Assembly: GCA_947476465.1 (NCBI GenBank)
Contig: CANJQN010000036.1
Location: forward strand, 1-41,583
Length of the DNA: 41,583 nucleotides
From: Comamonadaceae bacterium
Lineage (GTDB): Bacteria > Pseudomonadota > Gammaproteobacteria > Burkholderiales > Burkholderiaceae_C
Direction of reading: 5' to 3'
The first letter of the stretch is position 1; each line of letters begins with the position of its first letter. This document shows positions 33,301 through 41,537 of this stretch, piece by piece. The translations under genes and the position numbers were made by a program. The notes under the pieces were generated by a model. That model ran no database searches. It was not told the DNA's origin and was given only the letters and a program-made list of their open reading frames with translations.

Positions 33301-33876
33301 TCAGTTGCAATACGAAGAGGCATCGGAGGCGACCACGCGCAGGCCGACCCCCTGGTTGACGGCGACGTTGGCGCCGGTGGCGGTGTCGGTGACCACGGCA
33401 CGCAGGTTCCACTCGGTGTTCGAGCACAGCGAGTCGTCGGCCGAGACGGTCGTCTCAGTGGTGTCGATGCCGCTGTTGCGAATCAGGCCGGAGGTGATGC
33501 ATTCGCGGTCGGTCGGCACCGCGAAGTTCAGCTGGTTGTTCTTGATCGGCTGCACGCGGTAGCAGCTGGGCTGCGGCGACATGCTCACCGTGTAATCGAC
33601 GACGCCGTTGTTGTCGATGTCCACCGTGATCGGCGTGGCCGCCACGTTGGCCGGCGTGATCGAGAAGGTGGTGGTGCTGATCACCGCCTCAATCGCGCTT
33701 TGCGCCGCGGAAATCGCTTCCTGGCGCATCTGCTGGTTTCTCACCACGCGCACATTGGTGCTGGAGGAGTTGAAGGCGTTGAAGGCAAACAAGCTCAACA
33801 GCACCAGGAAGATCAGCGCCACCACCAGCGTGGCCCCGCGCTGACGGTGTGCTGTGTTCAGGCAGGGGTGTTTCAT
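33301..33876 (-). CDS. pilX: Minor pilin assembly protein PilX
   Basis: A 191-residue PilX-type protein. The N-terminal QRGATLVVALIFLVLLSLFA is a prepilin-like membrane helix in which the usual Glu5 is replaced, as is normal for PilX. R-x-Q-x-M-R-Q-E-A follows, typical of the PilX_N domain. Four cysteines lie in the C-terminal globular part. In Pseudomonas PilX helps prime pilus assembly with PilV, PilW and PilY1. It begins 2 bases after the pilW stop. Confidence 0.88.
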   Translation of the reverse strand: MKHPCLNTAHRQRGATLVVALIFLVLLSLFAFNAFNSSSTNVRVVRNQQMRQEAISAAQSAIEAVISTTTFSITPANVAATPITVDIDNNGVVDYTVSMSPQPSCYRVQPIKNNQLNFAVPTDRECITSGLIRNSGIDTTETTVSADDSLCSNTEWNLRAVVTDTATGANVAVNQGVGLRVVASDASSYCN

Positions 33877-33878
33877 GA

Positions 33879-34943
33879 TCAGATCTCGCGCAGGCCGGCC
33901 CAGCTTTGCAGCCGGACGGTGGTGACATGGCCGCGCCGCTTGAAGGCCTGGCCGGCGCCACTGGGGGTGTAGGTGTTGGCCGTGGTACCGGCCAGCCCCA
34001 TCGAATAGGTGGTGGAGTCGACCCAGCCGTTGGTCGATTCGGTGTTGCGCGACACCAGGCTCACGCGCACGGCCACCACATTGCCCCAGCGGCCGGTCAT
34101 GTAGGTGGTCTGGGTGGCGGTGGAGCTGCCGTTCAGGCCATACCACTCGTCGGGCACCGCGTCGCCCGAGGTGTCACTGCCGAAGTCGAAGGCGACCTGG
34201 TCGATGCCTTCGGCCAGCGCGTAGGTGGTGAAGCTGCCGCCCGTCAGCTCGGTCATCTTGAGGGTGGGAATACCGTCGCCGCTGCCGGTGCAGTCGTTGC
34301 AGGTGGCGATGTAATAGATGCGCGAAACAAAGCGCCGCGCCGGGTTGGCATTGCCCGCGATGTTCTTGAGATTGAAGTTGGTTGAATTGCTGCCGCTGCC
34401 CACCGCCGCCTTGTAGCTGACGTAGCTGTCGCTCTGGTTGTGCGAGGTCTGCACGTACAGCACGCCATCGGTCAGCGATGCGATGGCGGTGGGGGTGGCG
34501 TCGAGCCGCCGCACCACCAGCGCCGGGGTGCCCGACTTGTGGTTGGCCAGGCAGCTCAGGCTGGCGGCGTCGGTCGGTATGTAGCCGCGCAAGGGGTGTG
34601 GCACCGTGGGTGTGGACGCCGCCTGCATGGTTTGGAGCTCACCGGCCAGCGCGGCGCTGGTCAGGCACGGCGAGGTGATGGCCGATGCCGTCGTCAGCGG
34701 CACCGATCCGTAGAAGCCAGCCAGCCCGATTTCCTGCGTCAGCAGGTCGACGGCGTAGCGGCCGTTCTCGATCTGGCGCACGCTCTTGTCCATCTCGGAG
34801 TTGGTTCGGCTGGCGTTGCCGAACATCAAGGCCAGGCCAGCCACCAGCAGCATGCCGATGACCAGACCGACCATCAGCTCGACCAGGGTCATGCCCCGCT
34901 GGGCGGCGCGGCGTGCGTGGAGGAGGATGTGATGGCGGCTCAT
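33879..34943 (-). CDS. pilW: Minor pilin PilW
   Basis: A 354-residue minor pilin with the prepilin peptidase site QRG-MTLVELMVGL after a short basic leader, including Glu5. The long C-terminal domain contains a CNDC pair near 210. The ATG at 34941-34943 overlaps the pilV stop (ATGA), so 84 open codons upstream are rejected. It would be cleaved by PilD, encoded at 1.8 kb. Confidence 0.92.
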   Translation of the reverse strand: MSRHHILLHARRAAQRGMTLVELMVGLVIGMLLVAGLALMFGNASRTNSEMDKSVRQIENGRYAVDLLTQEIGLAGFYGSVPLTTASAITSPCLTSAALAGELQTMQAASTPTVPHPLRGYIPTDAASLSCLANHKSGTPALVVRRLDATPTAIASLTDGVLYVQTSHNQSDSYVSYKAAVGSGSNSTNFNLKNIAGNANPARRFVSRIYYIATCNDCTGSGDGIPTLKMTELTGGSFTTYALAEGIDQVAFDFGSDTSGDAVPDEWYGLNGSSTATQTTYMTGRWGNVVAVRVSLVSRNTESTNGWVDSTTYSMGLAGTTANTYTPSGAGQAFKRRGHVTTVRLQSWAGLREI

Positions 34944-35494
34944 GAGAGGATTCCGATCTGCACCACCATGCTGACGGCGCGGCGCAGGGTGTCGCTTGAA
35001 TAGGTTGGCGCGGTGGTGCCCGCCCAGCCGCAGGCCACCGGGCTGGCGCCAGAGGCCTGAATGCCCTCCCAGAACACCGCCACCACGTACTGATTGGTGC
35101 CAATCGACTGCACGCAGCCGCGGGCCGAGTTCACCGAGGTGACGGTTGCCGTCTGCGATTCGCCGGCGCTGAGCAGCAACTTTCCCCATTCGCACACGTC
35201 CTGATCTGCGCGCGTGCTCAGGGTGGAGCAGTCGGAGGCCGGGGTTGTGGCGCCCGGATAGCCGGCGCTGGTGGTGACGTACGACGCCGCTGCGGTGCGG
35301 TTGGTGTAGATGCGCTGGGCCATGTCGTTGACCAGCATCAGCGCCTGGGCGCGCTGGTAACCCTCGAGGTTCAGGACGGCGGTGCGCGCCTGCAGGCCGA
35401 CGAAGCCCAGTACGCCGAAGGCGACGATGAGCATGGCCACCAGGGCTTCGAGGAGGGCGGCGCCGCCCTGGGCATGACGTGGTGTGCGGCTCAT
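34940..35494 (-). CDS. pilV: Minor pilin PilV
   Basis: A 184-residue minor pilin. The processing site is GG-AALLEALVAMLIVAFG, with Glu5. Several Cys residues in the second half (CSTL, CEWG, CVQS, CGWA) suggest two disulphides. The ATG at 35492-35494 overlaps the fimT stop as ATGA and is preferred to the ATG four codons upstream. Confidence 0.9.
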   Translation of the reverse strand: MSRTPRHAQGGAALLEALVAMLIVAFGVLGFVGLQARTAVLNLEGYQRAQALMLVNDMAQRIYTNRTAAASYVTTSAGYPGATTPASDCSTLSTRADQDVCEWGKLLLSAGESQTATVTSVNSARGCVQSIGTNQYVVAVFWEGIQASGASPVACGWAGTTAPTYSSDTLRRAVSMVVQIGILS

Positions 35495-35970
35495 GAGCAG
35501 GTACATGCGGAGGTGACGGATTTGGGCCGGCCGGTTGGGTCCAGCGTGATGCAGCGCGCGCGGCCGAAGCTGTCTTCGAACCCGAACTTCAGGGTGGAAC
35601 TGCTGAAACGCCCGCTGGCGTCGAAGCTGGCGGTGGCGGTCGGGCAGGTGGCGGTCAGGCCGGTGCCGATGGCGTTGCGCTGGCTCAGCACCGTGGTGCC
35701 GAGCATCACCGACCAGCCATTGCGCCAGTCGCTGGACGTGGGCGTGACTTGCACGGTGGAGGCCCGCTTGAGGGCCTCGCTGCGCGCCAGCGTGAAGTCG
35801 GCCACCAAATCGTATGAGGCCGAGCGCAGCTTCTGCGCCGCCACCAGCTTTTGCATGCTGGGCGCGGCCAGCGCGGCCAGCAGCGCCAGGACGGCCACGG
35901 TGACCATCAGCTCGATCATCGTGAACCCGCTGGGGCCGCGTCCGGGTGTACGGGGCATGGAATGCGGCAT
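35491..35970 (-). CDS. fimT: Minor pilin of the FimT/FimU (GspH) family
   Basis: A 159-residue prepilin with the site SG-FTMIELMVTVAVLALLAA, Glu5 included, followed by a GspH-like domain (LRSASYDLVADFTLARSEA). It is a minor pilin expected in the tip complex; some FimT proteins bind DNA during natural transformation. The ATG at 35968-35970 lies 5 bases after the pilE stop. An alternative ATG four codons in also fits. Whether FimT or FimU is the better name cannot be settled by eye. Confidence 0.87.
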   Translation of the reverse strand: MPHSMPRTPGRGPSGFTMIELMVTVAVLALLAALAAPSMQKLVAAQKLRSASYDLVADFTLARSEALKRASTVQVTPTSSDWRNGWSVMLGTTVLSQRNAIGTGLTATCPTATASFDASGRFSSSTLKFGFEDSFGRARCITLDPTGRPKSVTSACTCS

Positions 35971-35975
35971 CGGGC

Positions 35976-36374
35976 TTACCAGCAGGTGATCGGCGACTTG
36001 GCGCCGGTGTTGGTGAGGGTCAGCGAGCCACACGTGTCAACGGCCTGGCTGCCCAGCGGCGCCGCGGTGGCGGTGAAGGAGCCAGTGCCGGTGGTCACCG
36101 AAATGGTGTAGTACCGCTGGACCGAGCTGTTGATGACCATGCCGACCGTGGAGGAGGTCAGGGTGGACAGGGTGGCGTAGCTGCGGGTGTCCAGCAGAAA
36201 CTGCTGCTCGCGGCTGGCCACTTCCATCAGCGCCTGCTGCGCTTCCGCGCGGCGCGACTTCAGCATGTGGCTGGTGTAGGACGGATAGGCGATCGCCGCG
36301 AGAATGGCGATGATGGCGACGGCGATCATCACTTCAATCAGCGTGAACCCGCGCTGCACTCGGCCCTGACTCAT
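35976..36374 (-). CDS. pilE: Type IV pilin, PilE-like
   Basis: A 132-residue prepilin with leader MSQGRVQRG and mature start FTLIEVMIAVAIIAILAAIAYPSY, the classical type IVa N-terminus. A C-terminal disulphide loop is formed by DTC and ITCW. As the first gene of the minor pilin operon it is more likely a minor pilin of the PilE type than the main subunit. GAAGGA precedes the ATG at 36372-36374. 37 open codons upstream are rejected. Confidence 0.93.
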   Translation of the reverse strand: MSQGRVQRGFTLIEVMIAVAIIAILAAIAYPSYTSHMLKSRRAEAQQALMEVASREQQFLLDTRSYATLSTLTSSTVGMVINSSVQRYYTISVTTGTGSFTATAAPLGSQAVDTCGSLTLTNTGAKSPITCW

Positions 36375-36556
36375 GGTGGTGTCCTTCTTTTCTTGCTTAT
36401 TTCTGACTTTTCGGCCACTGGAAGGTAGCCCAGGCGCCGGGTCAAGGCTTGGCCATTCGGACGAACGGACGAGCCATCGTGACAAACGGTAACAATAGTG
36501 GCGAAAAGGCTTACAAGTCCAGGGCTTCCGGGGCCCTGTCTAGAATGGCGGCGTCC
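36375..36556. promoter_or_regulatory. Divergent promoter region, pilE and copper cluster
   Basis: 182 bases separate the two operons. For the rightward genes a TAGAAT at 36541-36546 ends 10 bases before the first ATG. For pilE, a minus-strand CTTGACC near 36440 could be part of a -35. I see no convincing CueR- or CopR-type operator and no standard sigma-54 site. Confidence 0.35.
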
Positions 36557-36973
36557 ATGCATCGTTTGCGCCTCATCCTCACCTGGCTGATCTTCCTGGC
36601 CCTGCCGCTGCAGGGGCTTGCGGCCGCGTCCATGCTGTTGTGCGGCGCCGGCCCCGAACAGTCGGCGCACCATGCCATGGCCGAACATTCGCATTCGATA
36701 CCGGCCGGGCATGCGGACCACCCCGGGCATGCGGCAGCCGACCACGGGGCCCCCGGCCTCAGCGGGATCGACAGCGCCGCCGCAACCACCTCCGACAGCG
36801 CCAGCAGCCACCATGGCTGCACCGTCTGTGCGTTCTGTGTCCATGGCCTTGCCACCGGCGGCGGCGGTGCGGCTCGCCTGGCCACGGCCGCGCCCGAGCC
36901 GCTCCCCGGCTGGATGCAGGTGAGCATCGACTCGCCCAGCCTGCCCGTCCCCGACAAACCTCCCCGCGCCTGA
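36557..36973 (+). CDS. Exported His/Cys-rich copper-associated protein (CopL/DUF2946-like)
   Basis: A 138-residue protein with a signal peptide (1 to about 23, MHRLRLILTWLIFLALPLQG). It then has a His-rich stretch (about residues 37-62) and a GCTVCAFCVHG cluster near 94-104. It ends PVPDKPPRA, a tail typical of exported proteins at the head of copper-resistance operons (CopL or DUF2946-like). Binding of Cu by the His and Cys clusters is inferred. Start: the ATG at 36557, directly before the signal peptide. Confidence 0.68.
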   Translation: MHRLRLILTWLIFLALPLQGLAAASMLLCGAGPEQSAHHAMAEHSHSIPAGHADHPGHAAADHGAPGLSGIDSAAATTSDSASSHHGCTVCAFCVHGLATGGGGAARLATAAPEPLPGWMQVSIDSPSLPVPDKPPRA

Positions 36974-37063
36974 CCGGCTGAAGCCAGCGCCGCATTCACG
37001 CGGCGCCCCGTCACGCCCGGCCAGCGCTGGGCGACCATCATCGACCGCGCATCGAGGTTCTTC

Positions 37064-38494
37064 ATGCATTCACTTTCCCGGGCCCGCAGGCCCCTGGCCG
37101 CATCGGCCGCCGCGCTGCTGCTGGCCGGCTGCGCCACCGTCGACATCGACCGCGAGATCGGCGCCCTCAACGACAGCCTGCCCGGCTTCACCCAGGGCGC
37201 GCTGGCGCGGCAGACCGAGCCGCGGGCGCAGGCCCAGCGCGCCGCCGCCGACGCGCTGCTGGCGCAGCCCCTGGCGCTGGACGTCGCCGTGCGGCTGGCG
37301 CTGGTCAACAGCCCCGGCCTGCAGGCCCTGCTGGCCGAGCGCTGGGGCGAAATGGCCCAGGCCGAGCAGTCGGGCCGCATCGCCAACCCGGTGTTCAGCT
37401 TCGAGCGCATGCGCAGCGGCAGCGAGCTGGAGATCGGGCGGATGCTTTCCCTGGGCCTGTTGGACCTGCTCACCTGGCCGCAGCGGCAGGCCGTCGCCCG
37501 CAACCAGGTGGCGCAAGCGCGGGTGCAGCTGGCCGCGTCGGTGGTGGACCAGGTGAGCCAGGTGCGCCAGGCCTGGGTGCGGGCGGTGGCGGCGCAGCAG
37601 TTGCTGGCCTATGCCGGCCAGGTGGGCCAGGCCGCCGACGCCAGTGCGCAACTGGCCCGGCAAATGCAGCGGGTCGGCAACTTCAGCACCCTGGAGCGGG
37701 CACGCCAGCAGGCCTTCCAGGCCGACGCAACCGGGCGGCTGGCGGCGGCCCGGCATGCCGCTACCGCCACGCGCGAGGAACTGGTGCGGCTGTTGGGGCT
37801 GGACGATGCCCAGGCCTCCCGACTACAACTGCCCGACCGATTGCCCGATCTGCCGGACCTTGCGAAAGAGCTGCAGACCGCACCGGCGCAGGCATTGCGC
37901 GAGCAGCGGCTCGACTGGCAGCTGGCACGCCTGCAGCTCGACGCAGCGGGCCGCGCCCAGGGGCTGGACCTGCTGTCCAGCCTGGTCGACACCGAGCTGG
38001 GTCTGCGGCGCGACACCCACTTCAACGACGCCACCGGCGAGCGCGCCACCGCGCGCGGGTTCGAGCTCTCGCTGCGCCTGCCGCTGTTCGACTGGGGCGC
38101 CGCCCGGCGCGCGGCCATGAACGCGCAGTCGCTGGCCGCCGCCCACCACTACGAAGCCGTCACCCGCGGCGCCGCCTCGCAGTGGCGCCAGGCGGCGTCG
38201 GCACGGCGCACGGCCTGGGAGATCGCCCGCCACCATCGGGACGAGGTGGTGCCGCTGCGGCGCACCATCTCCGACGAGAACCTGCTTCGCTACAACGGCA
38301 TGCAGATCGGCGTGTTCGAACTGCTGGCCGATGCGCGCGAGCAGATCGCCAGTGTGATGGCCGCCATCGACGCGCAGCAGCAGTTCTGGCTGGCCGACGC
38401 CGCCCTGGCCGCCACCCTGGTCGGCCGGCCGCAAGGCTCGGTGATGTCCATTTCCACTTCCACCCCTTCGGCCGCCGCCGCGCCGGCCCACTGA
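37064..38494 (+). CDS. TolC-family outer-membrane efflux lipoprotein
   Basis: A 476-residue outer-membrane factor. The signal peptide ends in a lipobox, LLLAGC, with C23 as the lipidated residue. Two OEP repeats follow, about 55-250 and 260-455, with the long Ala/Gln-rich helices of TolC proteins. It should form a trimeric channel across the outer membrane and periplasm. No membrane-fusion or RND pump gene lies nearby, so its inner-membrane partner must be elsewhere or absent. It is 90 bases after the CopL-like gene. Confidence 0.87.
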   Translation: MHSLSRARRPLAASAAALLLAGCATVDIDREIGALNDSLPGFTQGALARQTEPRAQAQRAAADALLAQPLALDVAVRLALVNSPGLQALLAERWGEMAQAEQSGRIANPVFSFERMRSGSELEIGRMLSLGLLDLLTWPQRQAVARNQVAQARVQLAASVVDQVSQVRQAWVRAVAAQQLLAYAGQVGQAADASAQLARQMQRVGNFSTLERARQQAFQADATGRLAAARHAATATREELVRLLGLDDAQASRLQLPDRLPDLPDLAKELQTAPAQALREQRLDWQLARLQLDAAGRAQGLDLLSSLVDTELGLRRDTHFNDATGERATARGFELSLRLPLFDWGAARRAAMNAQSLAAAHHYEAVTRGAASQWRQAASARRTAWEIARHHRDEVVPLRRTISDENLLRYNGMQIGVFELLADAREQIASVMAAIDAQQQFWLADAALAATLVGRPQGSVMSISTSTPSAAAAPAH

Positions 38495-38512
38495 ACGCGC
38501 AGGACTTCCATC

Positions 38513-39937
38513 ATGAACGACAGAAGACGTTTTCTCACCGGGGCCGGCGCGGTGGCCGCCGCCTCGGTCAGCCGGGTCGCCCTGGCGGCCCTGCCCGAGC
38601 CGGTGATTCAGACCCGGCCCGACACCATGCCGCCGCTCGCGCCCGCGACCGGCCGACCGTACGATCCGGTGGTCACCCTCAATGGCTGGAGCCTGCCCTG
38701 GCGCATGAACAACGACATCAAGGAGTTCCACCTGGTGGCCGAGCCGGTGGTGCGCGAGATGGCGACCGGCTTCAAGGCCCACCTGTGGGGCTACAACGGC
38801 CAGTCGCCGGGGCCCACCATCGAGGTGGTCGAGGGCGACCGTGTGCGCATCTTCGTGACCAACAAGCTGCCCGAGCACACCAGCGTGCACTGGCACGGCC
38901 AGCGCCTGCCCAATGGCATGGACGGTGTGACCGGCCTCACCCAGCCGGGCATTCCACCGGGCAAGACCTTCGTGTACGAATTCGAGGCGCGGCGCCCCGG
39001 CACCTTCATGTACCACCCGCATGCCGACGAGATGACGCAGATGGCCATGGGCATGATGGGCTTTTGGGTGACGCACCCGAAGGCGCGCCACCCGCTGATC
39101 GACAAGGTGGACCGCGATTTCGTGTTCCTGCTCTCCAGCTACGACATCGAGCCCGGCGCCTACACCCCGCGCATCATGACCATGCTGGACTTCAACATCT
39201 GGACCTTCAACAGCCGCGTCTTCCCCGGCATCGCGCCCTTGAATGTGCGGCATGGCGACAAGGTGCGCATCCGCGTCGGCAACCTCACCATGACCAACCA
39301 CCCGATCCACCTGCACGGGCATGAGTTCGAGGTGACCGGCACCGACGGCGGGCCGGTGCCCAAGCCGGCGCGCTGGCCGGAGGTGACGACCGACATCGCG
39401 GTGGGCCAGATGCGGCAGATCGAGTTCGTCGCCGACGAGGAGGGCGACTGGGCCCTGCATTGCCACAAGAGCCACCACACCATGAACGCCATGGGCCATT
39501 CGGTGCCCACCATGATCGGCGTCGACCAGCGCGAGGTGGCCCGCCAGATCACCAAGCTGGTGCCCGACTACATGGCCATGGGCGAGCGCGGCATGCACGA
39601 GATGGCCGAGATGGAGATGCCCCTGCCCGAGAACACCATACCGATGATGACCGGCGAAGGGCCCTTCGGCGGGGTCGGCATGGGCGGCATGTTCACCGTG
39701 CTCAAGGTGCGCCGCGATCAGGCGCCCGGCGACTATCGCGACGCGCCCTGGTTCAAGCATCCGCCGGGAACGGTGGCCCATGAATTCACCGGCCAAACGC
39801 CGCCCGCCTCACCCGCCGCTGCGGCTTCACCGGGGCACGGCGCCATGCCGGTGCAGGCGCGGCCACGCAAGGATGTGGAAGTGCGGGTGCGCAAACCGGG
39901 CGGCGGCCCGGCCGGCGGCCACTCGGGCGGCCACTGA
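38513..39937 (+). CDS. Two-domain multicopper oxidase
   Basis: A 474-residue periplasmic oxidase with a signal peptide of Tat appearance (NDRRRFLTGAG). The copper ligands are complete: HWH (126-128), HPH (168-170), HPIHLHGH (263-270) and HCHKSHHTMNAM (316-327, with M327 as the axial ligand). Only two cupredoxin domains are visible (about 75-190 and 203-335), unlike three-domain CueO or CopA. A Met/Pro/Gly tail follows (GMGGMF, AAASPGHG). It probably oxidises Cu(I) to Cu(II). Confidence 0.88.
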   Translation: MNDRRRFLTGAGAVAAASVSRVALAALPEPVIQTRPDTMPPLAPATGRPYDPVVTLNGWSLPWRMNNDIKEFHLVAEPVVREMATGFKAHLWGYNGQSPGPTIEVVEGDRVRIFVTNKLPEHTSVHWHGQRLPNGMDGVTGLTQPGIPPGKTFVYEFEARRPGTFMYHPHADEMTQMAMGMMGFWVTHPKARHPLIDKVDRDFVFLLSSYDIEPGAYTPRIMTMLDFNIWTFNSRVFPGIAPLNVRHGDKVRIRVGNLTMTNHPIHLHGHEFEVTGTDGGPVPKPARWPEVTTDIAVGQMRQIEFVADEEGDWALHCHKSHHTMNAMGHSVPTMIGVDQREVARQITKLVPDYMAMGERGMHEMAEMEMPLPENTIPMMTGEGPFGGVGMGGMFTVLKVRRDQAPGDYRDAPWFKHPPGTVAHEFTGQTPPASPAAAASPGHGAMPVQARPRKDVEVRVRKPGGGPAGGHSGGH

Positions 39938-39941
39938 CTCC

Positions 39942-40544
39942 ATGACCCCGATCAACCCGATCAACCCGATGACACCCATGAAGACCACCAAGATCACGAC
40001 CCACTTCGCGACCCAGTCCACAGCCAAGACCGCCATGCGCAACGCCGCCCTGGCCGCCAGCCTGGCCCTGCCGCTCGCCGCCCTGGCGCACGGCCCCGCG
40101 CAACCTGGCGCACCGATGGCGCCCATGCACGCCACGGTGAAGGAGCAAAAGCCCTGGGGCATTGCCGGCGACAAGAAGGAGGTGCGCCGCACCGTGCGCA
40201 TCACCATGAGCGACACCATGCGCTTTGCGCCCGAGCGCATCGAGGTGCGCGAAGGCGAGACGCTGCGCCTGGTCGTGGTCAACCGCGGCAAGCTGCTGCA
40301 CGAGCTGGTGATCGGCACCCGCGCGGAGCTCGAGAGCCACGCGGCGCTGATGAAAAAGCACCCCGGCATGGAGCATGACGAACCCTACATGGCGCACGTG
40401 GCGTCGGGCCGCACCGGCGAGCTGGTGTGGACCTTCAACCGCGCCGGCGAGTTCGAGTTCGCCTGCCTGATCCCGGGCCATTTTGAAGCCGGCATGATCG
40501 GCCGTATTGCTGTCGTGGCCGCCCCGGCGGCCCAAAGGAGGTGA
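39942..40544 (+). CDS. Exported cupredoxin (blue copper protein)
   Basis: A 200-residue protein with one cupredoxin domain at about 82-195. The type 1 copper ligands are H120 (KLLHELVIG), C175, H180 and M185 (ACLIPGHFEAGM). The signal peptide is around residues 32-49 (MRNAALAASLALPLAALA). The true start is uncertain: ATGs at 39942, 39969, 39978 and 40035 are all in frame, and the last gives a classical signal peptide. It would carry copper or electrons in the periplasm, perhaps with the oxidase encoded just upstream. Confidence 0.85.
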   Translation: MTPINPINPMTPMKTTKITTHFATQSTAKTAMRNAALAASLALPLAALAHGPAQPGAPMAPMHATVKEQKPWGIAGDKKEVRRTVRITMSDTMRFAPERIEVREGETLRLVVVNRGKLLHELVIGTRAELESHAALMKKHPGMEHDEPYMAHVASGRTGELVWTFNRAGEFEFACLIPGHFEAGMIGRIAVVAAPAAQRR

Positions 40545-40546
40545 AG

Positions 40547-41068
40547 ATGAACCCACGCACGAACCACCCCACGCGCCGCGCCTTGCTGGCCGGCGCAGCC
40601 CTGCTGGCCGCTGCGCCGGTGCTGCGGGCCGCCTCGCCCGCCGCCACGTCGGCTGGCGAGGCGGCGGCATCCCCCGTGGTGTTCGCCGAGGTCTGGAAAG
40701 ACCCCGGTTGCGGCTGCTGCGACGATTGGGCCAAGCACCTCGAGGCCAGTGGCTTCAAGGTCAAGGTCCACGACGGCGGCCACAGCGCCGCCCGCGTGAA
40801 GCTGGGCGTGGCCGATGCCTACGCCTCGTGCCACGTGGCGCTGATCGGCGGCTACGCCATCGAGGGCCATGTGCCGGCGCGCGAGATCCGCCGCCTGCTC
40901 CAGGAAAAACCCCAGGCCATCGGCCTGTCGGTGCCGGGCATGCCGGTGGGCTCGCCGGGCATGGACGGCCCGGTGTATGGCGAGCGGCGCGACGCCTACA
41001 AGGTGATGCTGCTCACCCGCGACGGCAAGGCGCGGGTGTACCAAGCTTATTCGGGAGGCAAGGCATGA
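40547..41068 (+). CDS. DUF411 copper-associated exported protein
   Basis: A 173-residue DUF411 protein. A signal peptide of Tat appearance covers 1 to about 29 (TRRALLAGAALLAAAP). The domain has KDPGCGCCDDWAKHLEASGF with C55, C57 and C58, then YASCHVALIGGYAIEGHVP. The family is found with copper and other metal resistance genes; a copper-binding role is inferred. AAAGGAGGTGA, a near-perfect match to the 16S rRNA tail, lies at 40535-40545 just before the ATG. Its stop overlaps the next ATG. Confidence 0.9.
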   Translation: MNPRTNHPTRRALLAGAALLAAAPVLRAASPAATSAGEAAASPVVFAEVWKDPGCGCCDDWAKHLEASGFKVKVHDGGHSAARVKLGVADAYASCHVALIGGYAIEGHVPAREIRRLLQEKPQAIGLSVPGMPVGSPGMDGPVYGERRDAYKVMLLTRDGKARVYQAYSGGKA

Positions 41069-41421
41069 AAAAACGCTTCGTCGTGCTGGCGCTTGCGCTG
41101 GGCATCATCCAGGGCGCGTTCGCTCAGGGGAACACGCCCACCGAACACTCGGCCCATCATCCTGTCCCGGTGGCATCGGCTGCCGGTGCGCCTGAGGCCC
41201 ATCTCACCGACGCCGAGGTGCGCCGCATCGACAAGGCCGCCAGCAAGATCACCTTGCGTCACGGCGAGATCAAGAACCTGGACATGCCGCCCATGACCAT
41301 GGTGTTCCAGGTCAAGGAGCCCGCCTTGCTGGAAGGGCTCAACACCGGCGACAAGGTGAAGTTCCGGGCGGTCAAGGAGGGCGGGCAGTATCGGGTGACC
41401 GAGATCAAGCCGGCGCCGTAG
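41065..41421 (+). CDS. CusF-like periplasmic copper-binding protein
   Basis: A 118-residue protein with a signal peptide (1-20, cleaved after AFA), a His-containing linker, and a small beta-barrel domain at about 48-116. By alignment to CusF, H66, M77 and M79 correspond to the Cu(I) ligands H36, M47 and M49. M74 stands where CusF has the cation-pi Trp44. It starts in an ATGA overlap with the DUF411 gene and is the last gene of the cluster. Confidence 0.88.
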   Translation: MKKRFVVLALALGIIQGAFAQGNTPTEHSAHHPVPVASAAGAPEAHLTDAEVRRIDKAASKITLRHGEIKNLDMPPMTMVFQVKEPALLEGLNTGDKVKFRAVKEGGQYRVTEIKPAP

Positions 41422-41427
41422 CGATCC

Positions 41428-41466
41428 GTCATTCCCGCGCAAGCGCACTGGTGTCCGGAATAAATT
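41428..41466. repeat. Family B block, locus B5, inverted
   Basis: GTCATTCCCGCGCAAGCGCA.. continuing into ..CACTGGTGTCCGGAATAA is the reverse complement of the block at 117-155. It begins 7 bases after the stop of the copper cluster and may serve as the transcript's terminal hairpin region. Confidence 0.85.
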
Positions 41467-41537
41467 CGGACGATTGGACTAAGTGGTTGTGGCGTCACAG
41501 GAAAGGTGAGCTGCAACGGGGCGCGATTCGAACCACT

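Noticed and set aside
36375..36470. Sigma-54 promoter for pilE and CueR-type operator for the copper genes
   Set aside because: No GG-N10-GC pair at correct spacing and no dyad between a -35 and a -10 with 19-base spacing could be found.
37823..39796. A 657-codon minus-strand open frame across the TolC-like and oxidase genes
   Set aside because: It is antisense to two recognisable genes and its His/Gly/Ala-rich translation reflects codon bias.
41518..41536. tRNA-like T-arm (GGTTCGAATC on the minus strand) at the right edge
   Set aside because: No acceptor, D or anticodon stems can be assembled around it. It could be a fragment or an att-like remnant, but nothing supports either.
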